A stretch of DNA of 64,000 nt from Paragonimus westermani (GCA_008508345.1 QNGE01000946.1:1-64000); one strand, 5' to 3'. Shown: positions 38,789 to 52,030, counted from the stretch's first letter. The notes: generated by a model not told the origin, from the sequence alone. Made by a program: numbers and translations.

Positions 38789-41060
38789 ATGATACCACAA
38801 CGTAAACCGAACACCATACTGCATCGACCGTCGCGCAGGATAAACCGGGTAGCCCTATCTGGTACACCTGGCAGGGTGGATAGGCGAAAATATGCTACTA
38901 CCAGACACATCTTCACAGTGCGCCTCCAACATGACTCCCCCAGTAGATGGAACGTGAGCACGCTGCTGGATCGATGCAGCGCCACAAGGCGGCCGGAACA
39001 AAGAAGCGCACTGATCGCGATGGAAATGAGACGAGTATTTTCAGAAAGTAGTCGTCCTTGTTCAGTATCCGGTATAGCACCTCAAGTTGGTGAAAAGTGA
39101 ACATAATGATTTCGTCACTTACGCAAGTACAGCCAGCCGAGACTGTAAAATATCCAGGTTGAGGACAATAGCAGAGGGTCAGTTCAAGTGTCTAATATTC
39201 GTCTGCGGTCTGCAGTCCACCCAAGATGCCCACATTCGTACCAGAATTGTGAGCAAGATTGAATGGGACCTTGACATGAACTTGGCATCTGTGACAGCGG
39301 AGTGCCAACGGATGATCAACCTGAAACATGACACAAGCATAACTGAACGGTCGTCGTCTCATAGTGGCCACGCAGCCGAGGAACCAAGAAGCAAGATGTA
39401 GAACCCTTATCAAAGCTCCCAACCGCATTCTGGCAATGCGGTGATTGGCATTATGTGTGGCTGTGTCCATTTGAGGAGCACAAACGCCAAAAATGCAGTC
39501 GATCCGGGCACAAGGAGACGTGTTGCTGTTCAACCCTCTCACACAGAAGTCCGCCGTCGCTTTCAAAGAACCACCGAAATAAACCGAAGAAATACGGTGC
39601 AAGGCTGTACTCGGTTTTAGCAACCTTCAACTGCAGCTTCGCTGCACGCCGAAAGTACGTCTCGATGGAAATTACTGGCAGTCCGGCACGCCTACAGCTA
39701 GACACTGGTTCTGACATCATGCTGAGTTTACGACAAACGTGGAAGAACACTGGCCGTCTGAGGTACAGTTAAACAGAGCAGTCAACTCAGGACGCATCTA
39801 GAGAGAAGCTGACACTGATTGGTGAGTTAGATTGTGATATCAAGTGCGGTGATGTCCATACAAGTGGCACCGTCAGTCTTACCGAACACTCGAAATTGAA
39901 TCTTCTGGGCCTGGACTGGATTGTGCGTCTGAAACTTTTGGACATGTCACTCAAGCATTGATGTAGAAATATGAAAGTGCAAGACCCGCCAGCAGATAAG
40001 AAACCAGATCACGTTCATCAGAACATGTGGCCACCACCATACCATCCGCAATCAAATGGCCATTCTAAACGGGTTGTGGACATGTTCAAAAGAACTCTTC
40101 AAAGAGCCAAAGAAGAGGGACATACAACCAAAGCTTTCTTCCTCAATTACTGAACGACTCCGAATCGACATGTTCCGGAGGGAAAATCTTCAGCTGAAGC
40201 GTTGACGGGACGCGGACTGCAAACACCGAATGATCTACTATCTTTCCAGGCCACCGGCAGCAAACAGGAATTTCCCGATGGAACGGCAGTTTAATAGAAG
40301 ACATGGAGCTCACTCCTGTTCTTTCGAGATCGGTCGACCGGTAATGACCAGGGGCTACCGTGGGGTAGAGTTTGCATGGACGCCCAGGATAATTCGAAGC
40401 CGTCGAGGCGCAGTACTCTAGGAAGCTCAAGTTGGCTCACATACTTGGATACGGCACACCAATCAGGTTAGACCGTTTGGGGGGATCAAGGATTACCGCT
40501 GGAAACGATACTGGGAAACGCCAAGGGTCAAGAGGCACTCCAGAAGTGTAGGACGTTGAGGTTCAAGAGGAATCACCAGACGTTGCCAACACTGCGACGA
40601 TCAAGCCGCACGAGGACCACTGTGACCCCACTCCAAGTGAATCCTCATTCACGTGCCTACGATCAACGAGCTCGAAGGGGAGGTGTTAGGAAGCGCACCT
40701 CCCAACGAAACAGCCAGGTAGCATCACGCCACGGCGATGATCTGCCCAGCTCGGATGGTATGGTCGTGGGCAGTGGTATGGTTCCACTCAACCAATCAGA
40801 TTGCAGCCGTGCGGTCAAACGCCTGTGTGCCATCTGGATTGCGTTTTCTCGCGTTGTTTTCTGGTGCCCCCTGTTATGTGATTTGTTCTGACGCCGTGAC
40901 TGCCGTGTTTGACTGTTTCATTTGATTCGCTTTGTGTCTGTCGGCCACCTATGGTAACCGTTTCATCCCATAAACTCAAAGCCTCTGTGGTCTAGTTTTG
41001 TCTGGCTCTTACAAAAAACGGTGTTACCGCGTCTCTTCTCATTTCTCGGTTTTGGTCAAG
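38789..41060 (+). mobile_element. Ty3/Gypsy (K02A2.6-type), internally deleted
   Basis: Plus-strand element remnant in the expected order. Gag is at about 39100-39400 (FVTYAST, FKCLIFVCGLQ, ECQRMINLKHDTS), then a zinc-knuckle region at 39410-39530 (CGDWHYVWLC, KCSRSGHKETCC). The protease is at 39640-39770 with LQLDTGSDI (catalytic DTGS at 39701-39712), then LLGLDWI at about 39905. RT, RNase H and most of integrase are absent. Sequence resumes near 40010 with the integrase PPPYHPQSNGHSKR and C-terminal domain, then a basic tail with PTLRRSSRTR and RAYDQRARRGG to about 40690. Stops at 39399 and 39961 and frameshifts make it inactive. The 5' LTR was not found. The right limit is uncertain. Confidence 0.85.
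40674..41060 (+). repeat. Polypurine tract and start of 3' LTR
   Basis: The purine run gaaggggagg (40674-40683) directly precedes tgttagg at 40684, right after the end of the basic tail. This is the normal arrangement for plus-strand priming and a 3' LTR starting TG. The 3' boundary of the LTR cannot be fixed, because no second LTR copy is present; the end given is approximate. Confidence 0.6.
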
Positions 41061-44000
41061 CGACTGAGCGCATACCAAGAGGGACGATCCGTTACTTTTG
41101 AGCTGGCCTACCCGAGATGTCTAATCGAATATGATGTCTGTGATCTAATCTGAGTGCTTTTCAAAGTTAAATAATCTGAGCCCCTGAAAATAAACCACTG
41201 ATTCTTTGAATCGTCTTGAACACACGCTAGGTGCTACTTGAAGATTTGCGTGAGAATACAAACATTCGAACCATTCCTATTCGTGTGCAGCACATGCCAC
41301 GCCAATGTTCTACGCTATCATGTACTATCTGTGGTCACAGATTACCTTTAAACCCAATGACCTATCCGGTCACTGACGGATTCTGCACCCGCTACCAAGG
41401 AGCACCCGTTCCAGCCATTACTCTACGCACGGTAGTCGGCTGCAAACAAGCTACACAATCGCTACTCACTCCATGACACGTGGTGAGTACTCGGTTGTCT
41501 TGACGTTGAGTCGCATTTACATACAAATAATTCCCGACTGGAGAACATAGACTTAAAACCGAAAAAGTGGGCGACGACTTCCATGAGTAGATTGTCCGTT
41601 TGCTGCTAACATAATATATCTTCGTGAATGGTGAGTATTCTCATATAGAATATGCACGCCTGTCGATCACTTAACTGCTCTCTCGAGAATTGGTTTATGT
41701 GCATTCAGTACAGGATAGCCTGACACACCAAGCACCCCCGAAAGAGCTCAATTTGCTATCTGTGCTAGATTCAAAGCCTCTGAGGAAAACAACTGTAAAC
41801 TGTGTCTATTCACCAGAATAGTAATGGTAAAAATTCACCGCGACTACTCATCAGTAATCTAAACCACACAGTTCATCCCACCCAATCAAATACACGGACA
41901 ATTCATCCAGGAAAAAGTTGTTTCCAATAAGATTCATTTCGGCCAATCTGGCTAGTGGAAAACGCGATAACGGAAACTTTATTCTCGGTCAGTTGGTTCT
42001 CACTTAAGTTAATCTGATACGTTGAAAGCTTCATGTTACCTCAACACTAGTCAACACTAACTAATGGCATTTCCGAGAAAAATATTGATGGGAAATTCAC
42101 TGGTGTTTATAAAGACCTGAAACGTATGAATGCTAGGCGCTTTTAAACGTCTTTGATCACTTTGAAGATTATAAGAATCCGGATTGTGGCAAAACGTGAC
42201 CGTCGGCAATCAAAGCACAAAGAACAGATATTGCCGTCGTTGAGACAGGCAGTCAGTGCCTTTGTTACAGTAACTTTCTAAAAGGTGTCAATTAACAGAA
42301 GGATTGGACGATAAAACAGACTATTTCGTCATACCGTTTGGAACACAAGACTAAGGCTCAGAGAACAGCGACTTGGGTACAGTATAACTTTTCTCATGCT
42401 GTCTTCTTTTCAAGACACAAGTTTTTCAGTTGAGCAGCAAAGTCATTAAGTTCAGTATGTTAGGAGTTCAACGTTAAAACCGTGTACTTGACGGCAGGAT
42501 TGCAATTATCCTATCTGACTCAAAGAAATGACTATTCATCAGTTGAGTCCTTCGCTCTGGCTGATTTGACCGAGGAACTAGCACGAATTATCCGAAATTT
42601 CTGCCGACTTACTCAAGTAGGACTGGGTTGACCATCAAATTCGTTCAGAGCACTTCAAACCCAGGCTGAGACAATCTGGTAAACAACGGACCATACCGAT
42701 TCTTTTGGCCGACAAATAGCTGCAAGTTACTAGGGCGATTTAGGGGTTTCGCCCGTCAGTGAGCGTGAACTTGAGAACTAATGCGGAAATTCTGACCTTA
42801 CTATGAGAGTGAGCCACTCTTCACCGGTTTCATTAGGATCACCACTTCATTGGCGTATATATATAAGGTTTATTTTGAGTGCGGTTGAGCTCGACAGACG
42901 TAGTATGCACTCACGTCAAACACAAAACACGCAGATTCATTATCGGAGCACCCGACAAAGGTGATGACTAGTGCATGGACGCTGTTCAGCAAGGAGTTAT
43001 GTGCAACCCTGCTCACACCTGGTTACAAGTAGATCGCGCCACTTACAAAACACAACTTCGCAAACGAGAACGATGCAAAATTTTATGGGAAACCAAGCGT
43101 GATAAGTCATTAGGATGGAATTCTGTGGACTCCATGGTTACATCAGGGTTTTTGAGATAAAGCGTCAAGGCTCGGTTGAAGATGAATAAGTTAACAACTG
43201 CTGATAGACGGACTGAGTGTCAAAATGCTTCTTCAGTATGAGCTTATGTCCGAACCTGAAGTTTCGCAAGTTAGTTTTTATGCACTGCTGGTGTTTTTCG
43301 TAAATTGAAAGTCTGTTTGCTGACCGATGTGACCGATTTCTGTTTATTTCATAAGAGGACAACAGTAGGTTTGGTAAAAGAATCGAGTTCGTGTGTTTCT
43401 ACAACAATTGGTCAAAGTAATAATCTTCATTCGCTTTGAGTCATAACACCGTGTTTGATAGTAGACAAAATGTAGATAGGAGAGGCTCACACTGACGGTA
43501 GTTGAAAGCAAGATCCACGGTCTCCTTCAGACCAACCAGAACTAAGTGCACCTATATCAGTACTTCTTCTGGTGGGTCAAAACACACTGTCATACTAACT
43601 TGAAGGTGTTTATTGCATTAGTATATGAAGAGGGACAACCGTTGTGGTTATTGTCCAAAAGACCACGTTAACTCCGAATGAATAGGCGGCGCGTACGTGT
43701 GCACCATGATTTTCAACTAAAATTTGAGTTCAGGTTCAAGTTAACAAAAACTGGATGTCAGCAAACATAAAAAGCGAACACCATGTTTGAACTAAGCAAC
43801 CTGATGGAAACTTGCATGATAATGCATGGCGATGGCTAATCTTGTTTGCAGCAAATACAAGTGCGTTAGGAGATTATCCTGGTACCTCAGTGCTCTATTA
43901 GTCTAAAGTTGTGATTACGTTATCAATATTTCGTGACATGCTGTCGATGGAATGGTAACTGTCCTGAGTATATTAAGTGTTACTTGTTTACCCACCACTA

Positions 44001-47000
44001 TTCTACATCTCACACTTCGCTTGGACCAACTCTTTTGGCGGGTTAATTTATACGGCATGACGTTATAAACACGCGAAGTTTTTCTGTGCTCCTATTCTAA
44101 CCAACGATCCGCTGTCCGTGTTCTCCTTTCTTGGGACACCACTGTACTAAGGACTCCAGCGACAAGTTGTAAAACCTAAATATACGGTTGGAAAGCTACA
44201 TGGTGATGATGCTGAGAACCCAATCAGTATAGCTGAAGTTATATAATAGAGTTGCGTTTTACCTGGAAGCATTTCACCAAGTTCAAACTTCCCGAGGTAG
44301 CAGCATAGTAGCAGTATAGATTGTTCAATACCACCACGAACACATTTTCGTCATGATCGTTCATCTACCAATCCTTCGATGTTAAATTTTTCGTTTAATT
44401 TAGCAGCAATTTTTGAGTGATTTTATAATCTTGAAAGATAATGACATAGATCACTAACCGAAAACTTCACTTGATCCAGCCCGTCTGATCCCACAGGTTA
44501 CTGAAACCACCTTGAATGAACGCACATCAGCAGACTAACCTGCATTAGCTAGTCGAGGGCGGAACGGTGAGAACACTGGTGCAAATTTCACGACCGGTTC
44601 TTTTCTCTGTCTAGTGAACAGCAGATCGCCGGTCTTGTTTACGTGAAGTCACATTGTGAAAACTGTTAGCCCGTCTGTCGTTCAGCCAGATTTATAGCAC
44701 TGGTAGAGTAGGAGGTCATTAGAAAAACGCCATAGGAATGGTTAATTTTGTCCCCATTTGAATACGGAGGTATTCGAAATGATGGTCTAATCTTTCGGAC
44801 GCCAGATCTTCGCAGCCTACAAGCCGCAGGAGAACTGCTGCAGCATTTTTGTTAGATTTTACGGATTTCCTGTTAAATTTTCTTGGTATGAAACGCCACA
44901 AGGCTGAGTTCTCATCGGGAGGTTGTACTGTCCCTGGTTAGGTTGCCTTCAGGATGAAATTGTGGGGATGAACAAGCCGAGACTAATGGTAAATAAGCTA
45001 TCTAAGTAACACATTTGAAAATTTCCCCGATAATTCTTGACAATTTTGCCATTAAAGTTTCAAAACAGACATGACTGTTAACAATATGTCGAAAATTTAT
45101 TTAAATATTGTGCAAATAGATGATTGTGGTTCACGTGGATGGTGATGTAGAAAACTTCGCTCAACCAAGGAAATCCGTGTGCGGCATGTTTCTGCTGAAC
45201 ATATCCGTAGGATCGTCCACATAAATACCTCCTGAAAGTGGGAGATGGATGATGTTAATTCTGGATTTGCAACAAGAGTTACTAAGAACTTCCTATGGTT
45301 GCTTCGTAAATCAGGGTTTATAAAATTCAAACGCCTTCAGTCGTCATACCTAAACAAACAGTAATACATACCGATAAAGTTACAACAAAATGATAAGAAA
45401 TTGAAGACGGGTGATAAATCTGAATGCTAAGTTGCATGTTAAATATCTCTCAAGACAAAACATATCTAGAGTTGATAAAACCACCGACGCAATTTGTTTA
45501 TACACATTTGTTCATAATGTCATACTACTCCCGATTTGTTAGTAGTGTACATTCGGTACGAATGTGCAATTTCCATCACCAGCATTATAACTTTGGGTCA
45601 GCGTTTATGTTTGAAAAATAGACACACAGATTGTTAACACTCATCGCCTTAGCAGTTGAGATCCGCAATCTACGCTAACTCGACAGAAGAAGTAATGAAC
45701 TTGTCAAGCTGGGGCCAACATAATGTGGGTTCATTTTTTTTCGCACCGATATGAACTAGTGGTTTGGGTTTTGTTTATTCGGTTCGCTCTCGCTTTATAA
45801 CACTGATCGATCGAGTAAGTGTGGCAAGCATTTGGTCAGTCATTCCACTGTTTTCGGTTTCTTTGTCAGTGGGTTAAACAGTGGTACGGGAGATGGGGTT
45901 AGTTTCTTACTGTACATTAAAAACAATCCGACAGGAACGAATGGAGCCAACTTTCCCGGATGTAAAATTCAACAAGAAGGATTGCAAAATAGCCGATAAA
46001 TCGAAATGCGGTTTCGGGATCGAAGCTCCATCTAACAACTCGTTATACGTTCATGTGGTGGTTTCAACGTGATTGGTCATTCCCTTTTGATATGAAAACA
46101 ATAGCAGGGCAATCATTTATAGGAATGGCGTGCTTAGTTGTATTTACATAGGTGTTACATACCACATTTGTTACGATTATACTCAAGTGGTAAGGGTAAA
46201 TTCAAACGAACTTCATTATGGCCTAAGTAAAAAATGCGACGAAAATCTGTGTTTATGTTAGTTGGGAGGTATACGCTCAAATTGTACCTGCGGTGTGGTA
46301 CCAACGTTTCCGACTTAGTGGATGAACATTCACATCGTTGCTCAGTTCGGTTCTGTGGAAGTAGGGCAGCATCTGCGCGACTGAAATATCTGCTTCAATA
46401 TAGTCAACGAAAAGAAAAATAGATTTTTAGACAGAAGATCACAACAGAAAGTTCATACGTGAAATACTGGGAACGGTAGCGTCAAATGAACTGCTGTGTA
46501 ACAACAGTAACCTTGACAAAAGGTTTTTACTTAGATGTTGCACGGATCGTGACATGCATAGTGAGCAGACCTTTCAGATGAGCGCAGCGCCTTCGTTAAA
46601 CTCAATGATGCCGTGTCAAGTAGTGAAGAGCTTTGAGCAGTGTCACTGGTATATTCTCAAGTTCTTTATTGATCGTAAAAGTACCAAAACGGATACCTGC
46701 TAAAGTCCAACTCTTTCAAGAAATGGACTTACATTGTCTTATGCTGAATATTTTTGTTACCATGCCAATTTCTTTGTGTGGAGTCTCTCCCGGGGCAGTT
46801 TGCACTTTCTGAGATTGTTTGCAAATAATAAAATATACTTTTAGACCTGTCTCCATGTCCACAGTTTTCAGTGGGGCATTTCATGTGTCTACGTTTGGAT
46901 GGTGTCAAACAAATATGACCGTATTCAGGAGTGTTGCTGGAACGCGAGTACCTTCGGAACCCATTAACTATCAGGAGTGGATTGAAATGCAGGTGAATTA

Positions 47001-47030
47001 GAAAAGAGTTTGCGTGTGCAGTTCAGACGT
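41061..47030. other. No recognised gene; one Cys-containing open frame
   Basis: An 81-codon plus frame at 41231-41476 is proline- and cysteine-containing (CSTLSCTICGHRLPLNP) and follows a possible acceptor (cacacgctag). A donor-like gtgagt lies after its stop. It is not recognised. Other frames (45881-46072, 46234-46422 plus; 44719-44901, 45097-45330 minus) carry no motif. No repeats were matched. Confidence 0.35.
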
Positions 47031-47108
47031 TTTGCAGAGTTTAGAAGTGACGCAGTTGTGACAGATTCGAGATTCTGTTAGATTCGAACCAGTAGCGGAA
47101 ATCAAACG
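47031..47108 (-). repeat. SINE-like repeat, family 2, antisense copy
   Basis: Read on the minus strand it gives ccgctactggttcgaatc (B box), then a body resembling the 8.7-kb copy (aatctgtcacaactgcgtc). It faces a sense copy 30-40 bases away, so the pair is arranged head to head. Confidence 0.6.
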
Positions 47109-47139
47109 CTATAAACAATCGGCCAGCTAGGTTAAATAA

Positions 47140-47262
47140 GTAATTCAGAAGGTAGGATGTTTTTTGCGGTTGGACATGCTTTTTCTGTTGCTAGTTCGAA
47201 CCCAGTGAAAGCCCAGATTTTTGAAAGTGGGACGCCTTCAAATTAACGAATCTGCCGAACTG
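47140..47262 (+). repeat. SINE-like repeat, family 2, sense copy
   Basis: Contains ttctgttgctagttcgaaccc (B box), then gaaagcccagatttttgaaagtgggac and aattaacgaatctgcc. These match the body of the 8.7-kb hairpin arm and its left flank (attcacgaatctgcc in reverse complement). Confidence 0.65.
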
Positions 47263-48868
47263 ATTTTCTAGGGTGTTGTGAATAGAATTTCGGTCACGCT
47301 GACGAACGTTTAGAGTATGGTCGAATTTTGTCGCATCATTTTGATCATCTTGTAGATGTCGTATACAGGTACCATCAAATGGATGAGAGTGTATAACACA
47401 TATGTTTCATGTACGTTACGAATTTTATGAGACGGACCTACGTTACTCGAATTAATTAATTATTTTTCAATCACTGCTAGTGTTGTGAGGCAGTTTCGTT
47501 GTGAGTAGTATACTACTCACAAGTAGCGTATTACCCGCAAGGGACATTCAGGAGCAAAAGGACAGGCCCCGAACACGACGCACAAGAAGAGACTATCGAA
47601 ACAGTGTGTACATGATGTGTGAAAACTTTCACCAAGGCGAATGACCACGTACTGTCACCCAATGTATGTGAGTGCATGTTCGTCGTGCAAATGAGTGTAC
47701 ACGTTTGTGGTTTAGTTTTTGACATGACCTATACGGAAGTTTGCGCAATAAACCAACTTGTTGGCCAAGCGTCTTTTGCGGATACAACACTCGCTCACCT
47801 AACTGGTAATGCGGTTATTGTGTGATTGAGACTTGTATAGAAGGAGTTCTGTTTGTGCCAACCTCCAGCGCGCGTATTTTGACATTGCAGTTAGACCTAC
47901 AAGGTCCGCCTGATAGTGTGCCCCTGTGTTTATGGTTGTCTCATATTTATTACAAAAATTGACTGTTTGAACTACTTCAGCCTCAACACAGTTCATGTGT
48001 GTAATTCTGTCCGTCAACTGTACGTGACAAGCAGAGCGGAGTCATTTATCAACAATATTAATGTAACATTTGTTCAATAGAAGTAAACATGTCACCAAGC
48101 AGACGGTCAGGACTTGTGAAGTGACAACGGAAATTGACTGCTTCCGTGTTTCAGCGACAGCACTGTTCTCTACAATACCGACTTCCATGCTCATTTAAAC
48201 AAATACCTCTTGATTCTGAAGAACATATCCTCTCGGTTCTGGTTCCGTAACTTACACTGTAGTTGCATACGAAGCGATAAACAAAATTTGCTGTGATACC
48301 AACATACTGAGCTTCCTTGACGGAAGACACATGAAGCCTCTGAGTCCAGAAAAGATTTTCTTTTTCTTGTAGTACCCACTTCTTGGACTAGTGAATTTGT
48401 TCACCATACCATTTTATGAACCTCTTAGGGTAACTGCTGGGTTGTAAAACTGAAGCGTTCAACTCTGTACTTCTCATGGATTCGCTTTTCATACATTAAA
48501 ACGCGTTACTAGTGTGCGTTTATGTCGGGTCGGCGTGAAGCGACTGGATATTAGGTACTCACTGAACTACTCAGATTCCCCATATAAAACCCTTTCAGTG
48601 GAGAGGGCTGGGAGATTTGTGAGAGTGTACAGAAACGACCGGGAGTCTTTTACTCCAGATTCACACTTATCATTCAGGTCAGGGTGATAACTACTTACGC
48701 AATGCACTCAGTTGACCGCCACCCGTTTAAGTCGGTTGAATATTATTGTCATCGACGTAATGCCAGCAGTATGACAAGCTTATGTTGTATATGGCTAACT
48801 TTCTCAATTCTTGGCTTAAAAATTCTACTGCTTTATGACCTAGTTAAATCATTGGTCACAACCGAAAG
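47263..48868. other. Anonymous DNA
   Basis: No gene is supported. Small frames at 47531-47725, 47619-47825 and 47799-48017 overlap on opposite strands without motifs. Confidence 0.4.
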
Positions 48869-49120
48869 TGGTTGGGCGTTCCGATTTGATGATTCGGTCG
48901 TGCCTAAAGTGAGGTCAATGGCGCAGTGGTCAAAACGGTTGTCTCATAATTGGAATGGCCGGAGTTCAAATCCCGGCCATGGCAAGGATATGCATTACTG
49001 ACGAGCTCTAATGAGAGTGAAACACGAGTTCAGTGCTTCTTTTCGAAAGAGGCTGGCTGAAGAGTTTATCTGAATGCGAAGGTTGCGACCAAATGTGAGT
49101 GATGATCAACTTGAAAATAA
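48869..49120 (+). repeat. SINE-like repeat, family 1, most complete copy
   Basis: tRNA-derived element with A box tggcgcagtgg (48919-48929) and B box gagttcaaatcc (48962-48973) set in a GGCCGG/CCGGCC stem like a T-arm. A roughly 50-base head before the A box (attcggtcgtgcctaa...gaggtca) is shared with the copy at 52.2 kb. The unrelated body ends with gatcaacttgaaaa. Only the tRNA-like promoter part is seen, with no acceptor stem, so it is not a functional tRNA gene. Confidence 0.85.
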
Positions 49121-50383
49121 AACCGTTTTTGTCCACTTCAATTACGTGACGACAGAGCTGATCGATAAAACGAAAGTTAACATTTTCGCCAAATATTAGC
49201 TACGATATCAAATAGAGGAATTCGTAGTATTGTAGGTGGAAGGAAACCATTTGTTAAGGTGCCATGTTAAGTGACACTCAGGTGGCAAGCTGGGTGCTCA
49301 TGCGATCATCAACCGAACATTCCACATCTACTCAAAATACTCCACAGAACAGCCGTGGTTTTCAGACTTAACGGACATGTAGCCTTATCGTCATGCCTTA
49401 CATACCTTATCATCATATGGACTTACTATGCTGTTGATCCTTTCAAAGAATGGCATGTTACACGTTCAGCAGGCATTCGGAATACGTGATCCAACCATAG
49501 ACTATTCTTTACTATATATGACCTATCGATCAACTACCGAAAGTTGAAAACAGTCCCATTATTTGCGTGAACTTCACACTTAGTGCCGGCTAATCAACGG
49601 GAGTAGCGGTTGCTAAACGCCATACACCTGTTCTTATCTTCTTTAAGAACATGTAAGGTTTCTTAACTGTAGGGCAAAATAGAACGCGGACTGGTAAAGT
49701 ACACCCAATATTGGATTTATTGAAGCTCCTCTGGTACGTTTGTCGTCTTATCTTTGACATGATGCGAAACGTCGAATTTGTTGTGGTATGTCTAGTTTGT
49801 CTGTAAAAACTCGACCTTAAATCTTCCCTTATTTTACCTTGGTGTGTGCAGTAAACAATTGTGATGAAATTTGTACGATGACTGTATACAAAATATCTGT
49901 TGCCGTTTTTCTTATGACTATCATTGCTTATTCACCAAAAGTTGTTTGACATGCTCTCACCTTCATCTGTACACGACTGTTTTAACGAGTTCATTTCCCA
50001 TTGACTGATGGTCTTCTGCGGACTCCTGTTTGGTTGCTGTATGTTGAACGCCTTTTCTGCTGTATATATTCAAGGTGACTCCATTCTTGTCGTAATTTTG
50101 TCAAAAGTATCTTGTGAATTTAAGTTATTTTGATCGCCTTTTCTGGCATATTTTGGACTTGGAAGGTAGTTCCTTTAACTCGACCGTCTGAATGAGCGCT
50201 GTTGGAATTGTCGATTACGTGTTACTGAGCAGATTATCCTAAATCCCTAACAGCGATTTAACACCTGTCCTTTAAATGATACTCAAGTGCCTTTACGGTA
50301 AACAACACAAGTCCCTTTAATATTTTGGCCTATTTGCCACCAGACATATCGCCGACACTTTAGTCATCATACTTTGCAAGCTT
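49121..50383. other. Anonymous DNA
   Basis: No gene is recognised. On the minus strand this is where a non-LTR element would continue 3' of its RT fragment, but no connection or zinc-finger region could be read. Confidence 0.35.
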
Positions 50384-50605
50384 TCAATGTAAACAACTGT
50401 TTAACACGGTATCATCAACATAATCCCAGTAAGTCAAATTAACGTTTGGAAAGGAATCTATACCAAATTGTTTGGGTTTTTGAAACACACTTCGCAGAGT
50501 GTCGTGTATAGCAGAAGTGATCAGAAAAGGAGAAAGATATTGACGTTGACGCCACAGAAACAAGACTGATTCCTCTGTTTTTGAATTTGAATTTAGGGTC
50601 ACCAA
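50384..50605 (-). mobile_element. Non-LTR retrotransposon RT fragment
   Basis: A 73-codon minus-strand frame holds RQRQYLSPFLITSAIHDTLR, 18 residues, and then WDYVDDTVL. This matches the RT palm of RTE/CR1-like LINEs (RQGCxLSPFLFNxxIDxIxR ... LDYADDIVL), with the same 37-residue spacing from SPFL to YxDD. The YADD box reads YVDD with both catalytic Asp intact. Upstream and downstream parts are too eroded to read. The clade cannot be fixed. Confidence 0.7.
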
Positions 50606-51889
50606 TTGAAACCATGACAGTATGCTAAAAAACTACAGTTCCGAGATATCTCTTCAGTCTCCCAATTTGTCCACGACAGCGGTGCAGTACTACCCATCAT
50701 CACCACCTCTGAAGAGGTTAGAAGAGAAAAGTTTTGTTACGTTTCCCAATATTCGTTTGGGGTAACATCATTTCTTTCAAGCTAGACCATCAGAAACGCA
50801 ACGATTGACCACTCGCTTTACACAGTCTCTGGGACCATGTTCAGGTCAGCCGAAATGTTTCTCCTGATGTTCAGCGTATCTGTGAATTCGATGCCATCTG
50901 GTGACACCTAAACCACAGTTCTCAACTGGGTCCTGCAAACCTCAATTTGGCGTTCCGCATAACAACTAGCGAGGGGGCCTATCACTGGTTCCACCTCTCT
51001 TGACCGATAGAACAATTGGTGCTCAACGAACCTAGTGCTATCCGTGGCCAGTGAGGTTCCAGCAACGCCAACTTATAGGATTATTAAACAGACTGATGAT
51101 CCAAATCTGTCCAATGGGCGAAGCACCTCGGCAACACACTCCTTTTTATTAAGCTTTCATAACCACTTTAACACATTCACATTGTTCGTCAGATTCCTTC
51201 ATCAGTATACTGTCGAGGTCATCGTGGAACAAACCACCTTCCTTCAATCTGTTTTATGTTAGGTTCACTTGGTTTCTTTGACGGGAAGATTGCTGTTTAT
51301 TTGAATACTATATGTAGTATTGTCTCTCAGATTTTCCTTCACCGATTACTGATATTGGGGTTTCAGTTTCATTTGTATAAGAACATACAGTTTATGTTTC
51401 ATACAAACGAAACCGAATAAAGTTGATTCTAGGTAAGTAACATATTATTCCTAAACTTCACTATAAGCGTTTAGACACAGTTCACATGTCAGGTTGCCAC
51501 TTGTAATAGAATGTGGACTTACCTTGAGTTTCGAGAACTGGCAAACTTTCAACAAAACGACACACGAAACACGACAGTAATAAGAAACAAACTGCTAGTT
51601 CCCCCATTTTTGCAGATTATCTCCAGTATTCTGTTAAATAAAGATAGGCATTTAGATTAATTTGAACACATTTGAGCTGGAGGAAATGACGCTATTCAGA
51701 TTCAAAAAGTGGTTTCCTTAGCCAATATGCACGGTTATACTTTCACATACATGGCAGGATTTTTAATGTTGATCGTCTAAAAGAGAGATCAGTAAGTCAC
51801 CATCAGCAATGGTTCTAAAGAAAAACTGCTGTTCCAGATTTACTGACAGAACATAAGAGCCTTTTTGGTGTCAATATATTCTGTCCAGA
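50606..51889. other. Anonymous DNA, perhaps eroded LINE flank
   Basis: A minus frame region around 50640-51010 is relatively GC-rich and may belong to the same non-LTR element, but no endonuclease or RT motif can be read. The plus frame at 51035-51262 is unassigned. Confidence 0.3.
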
Positions 51890-52030
51890 CTGCGGCAAGA
51901 ATATGCACTACTGATGAGCCTTACCAAAAATTGAAACACGAATGTAGTGCTTTTTGGAAGGGGATGATTTGATGATTTATGGAAGTGAGACAGCCGCGGA
52001 CAGTTGCAAGTGATGTTGAGATTGCGTCAA
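51890..52030 (+). repeat. SINE-like repeat, family 1, diverged copy
   Basis: Shares ggcaagaatatgcactactgatgag, the aaacacgaatgtagtgctttttggaag segment and the end with 48980-49120. The tRNA-like head is not recognisable. It lies about 180 bases upstream of another copy in the same orientation. Confidence 0.7.

Noticed and set aside
38452..38985. 177-codon minus-strand open frame
   Set aside because: Its length comes from a (GT)n microsatellite read as His-Thr repeats; no domain.
48919..48985. Functional tRNA gene
   Set aside because: A and B boxes are present, but no acceptor stem or complete cloverleaf; the sequence belongs to a repeated SINE family.
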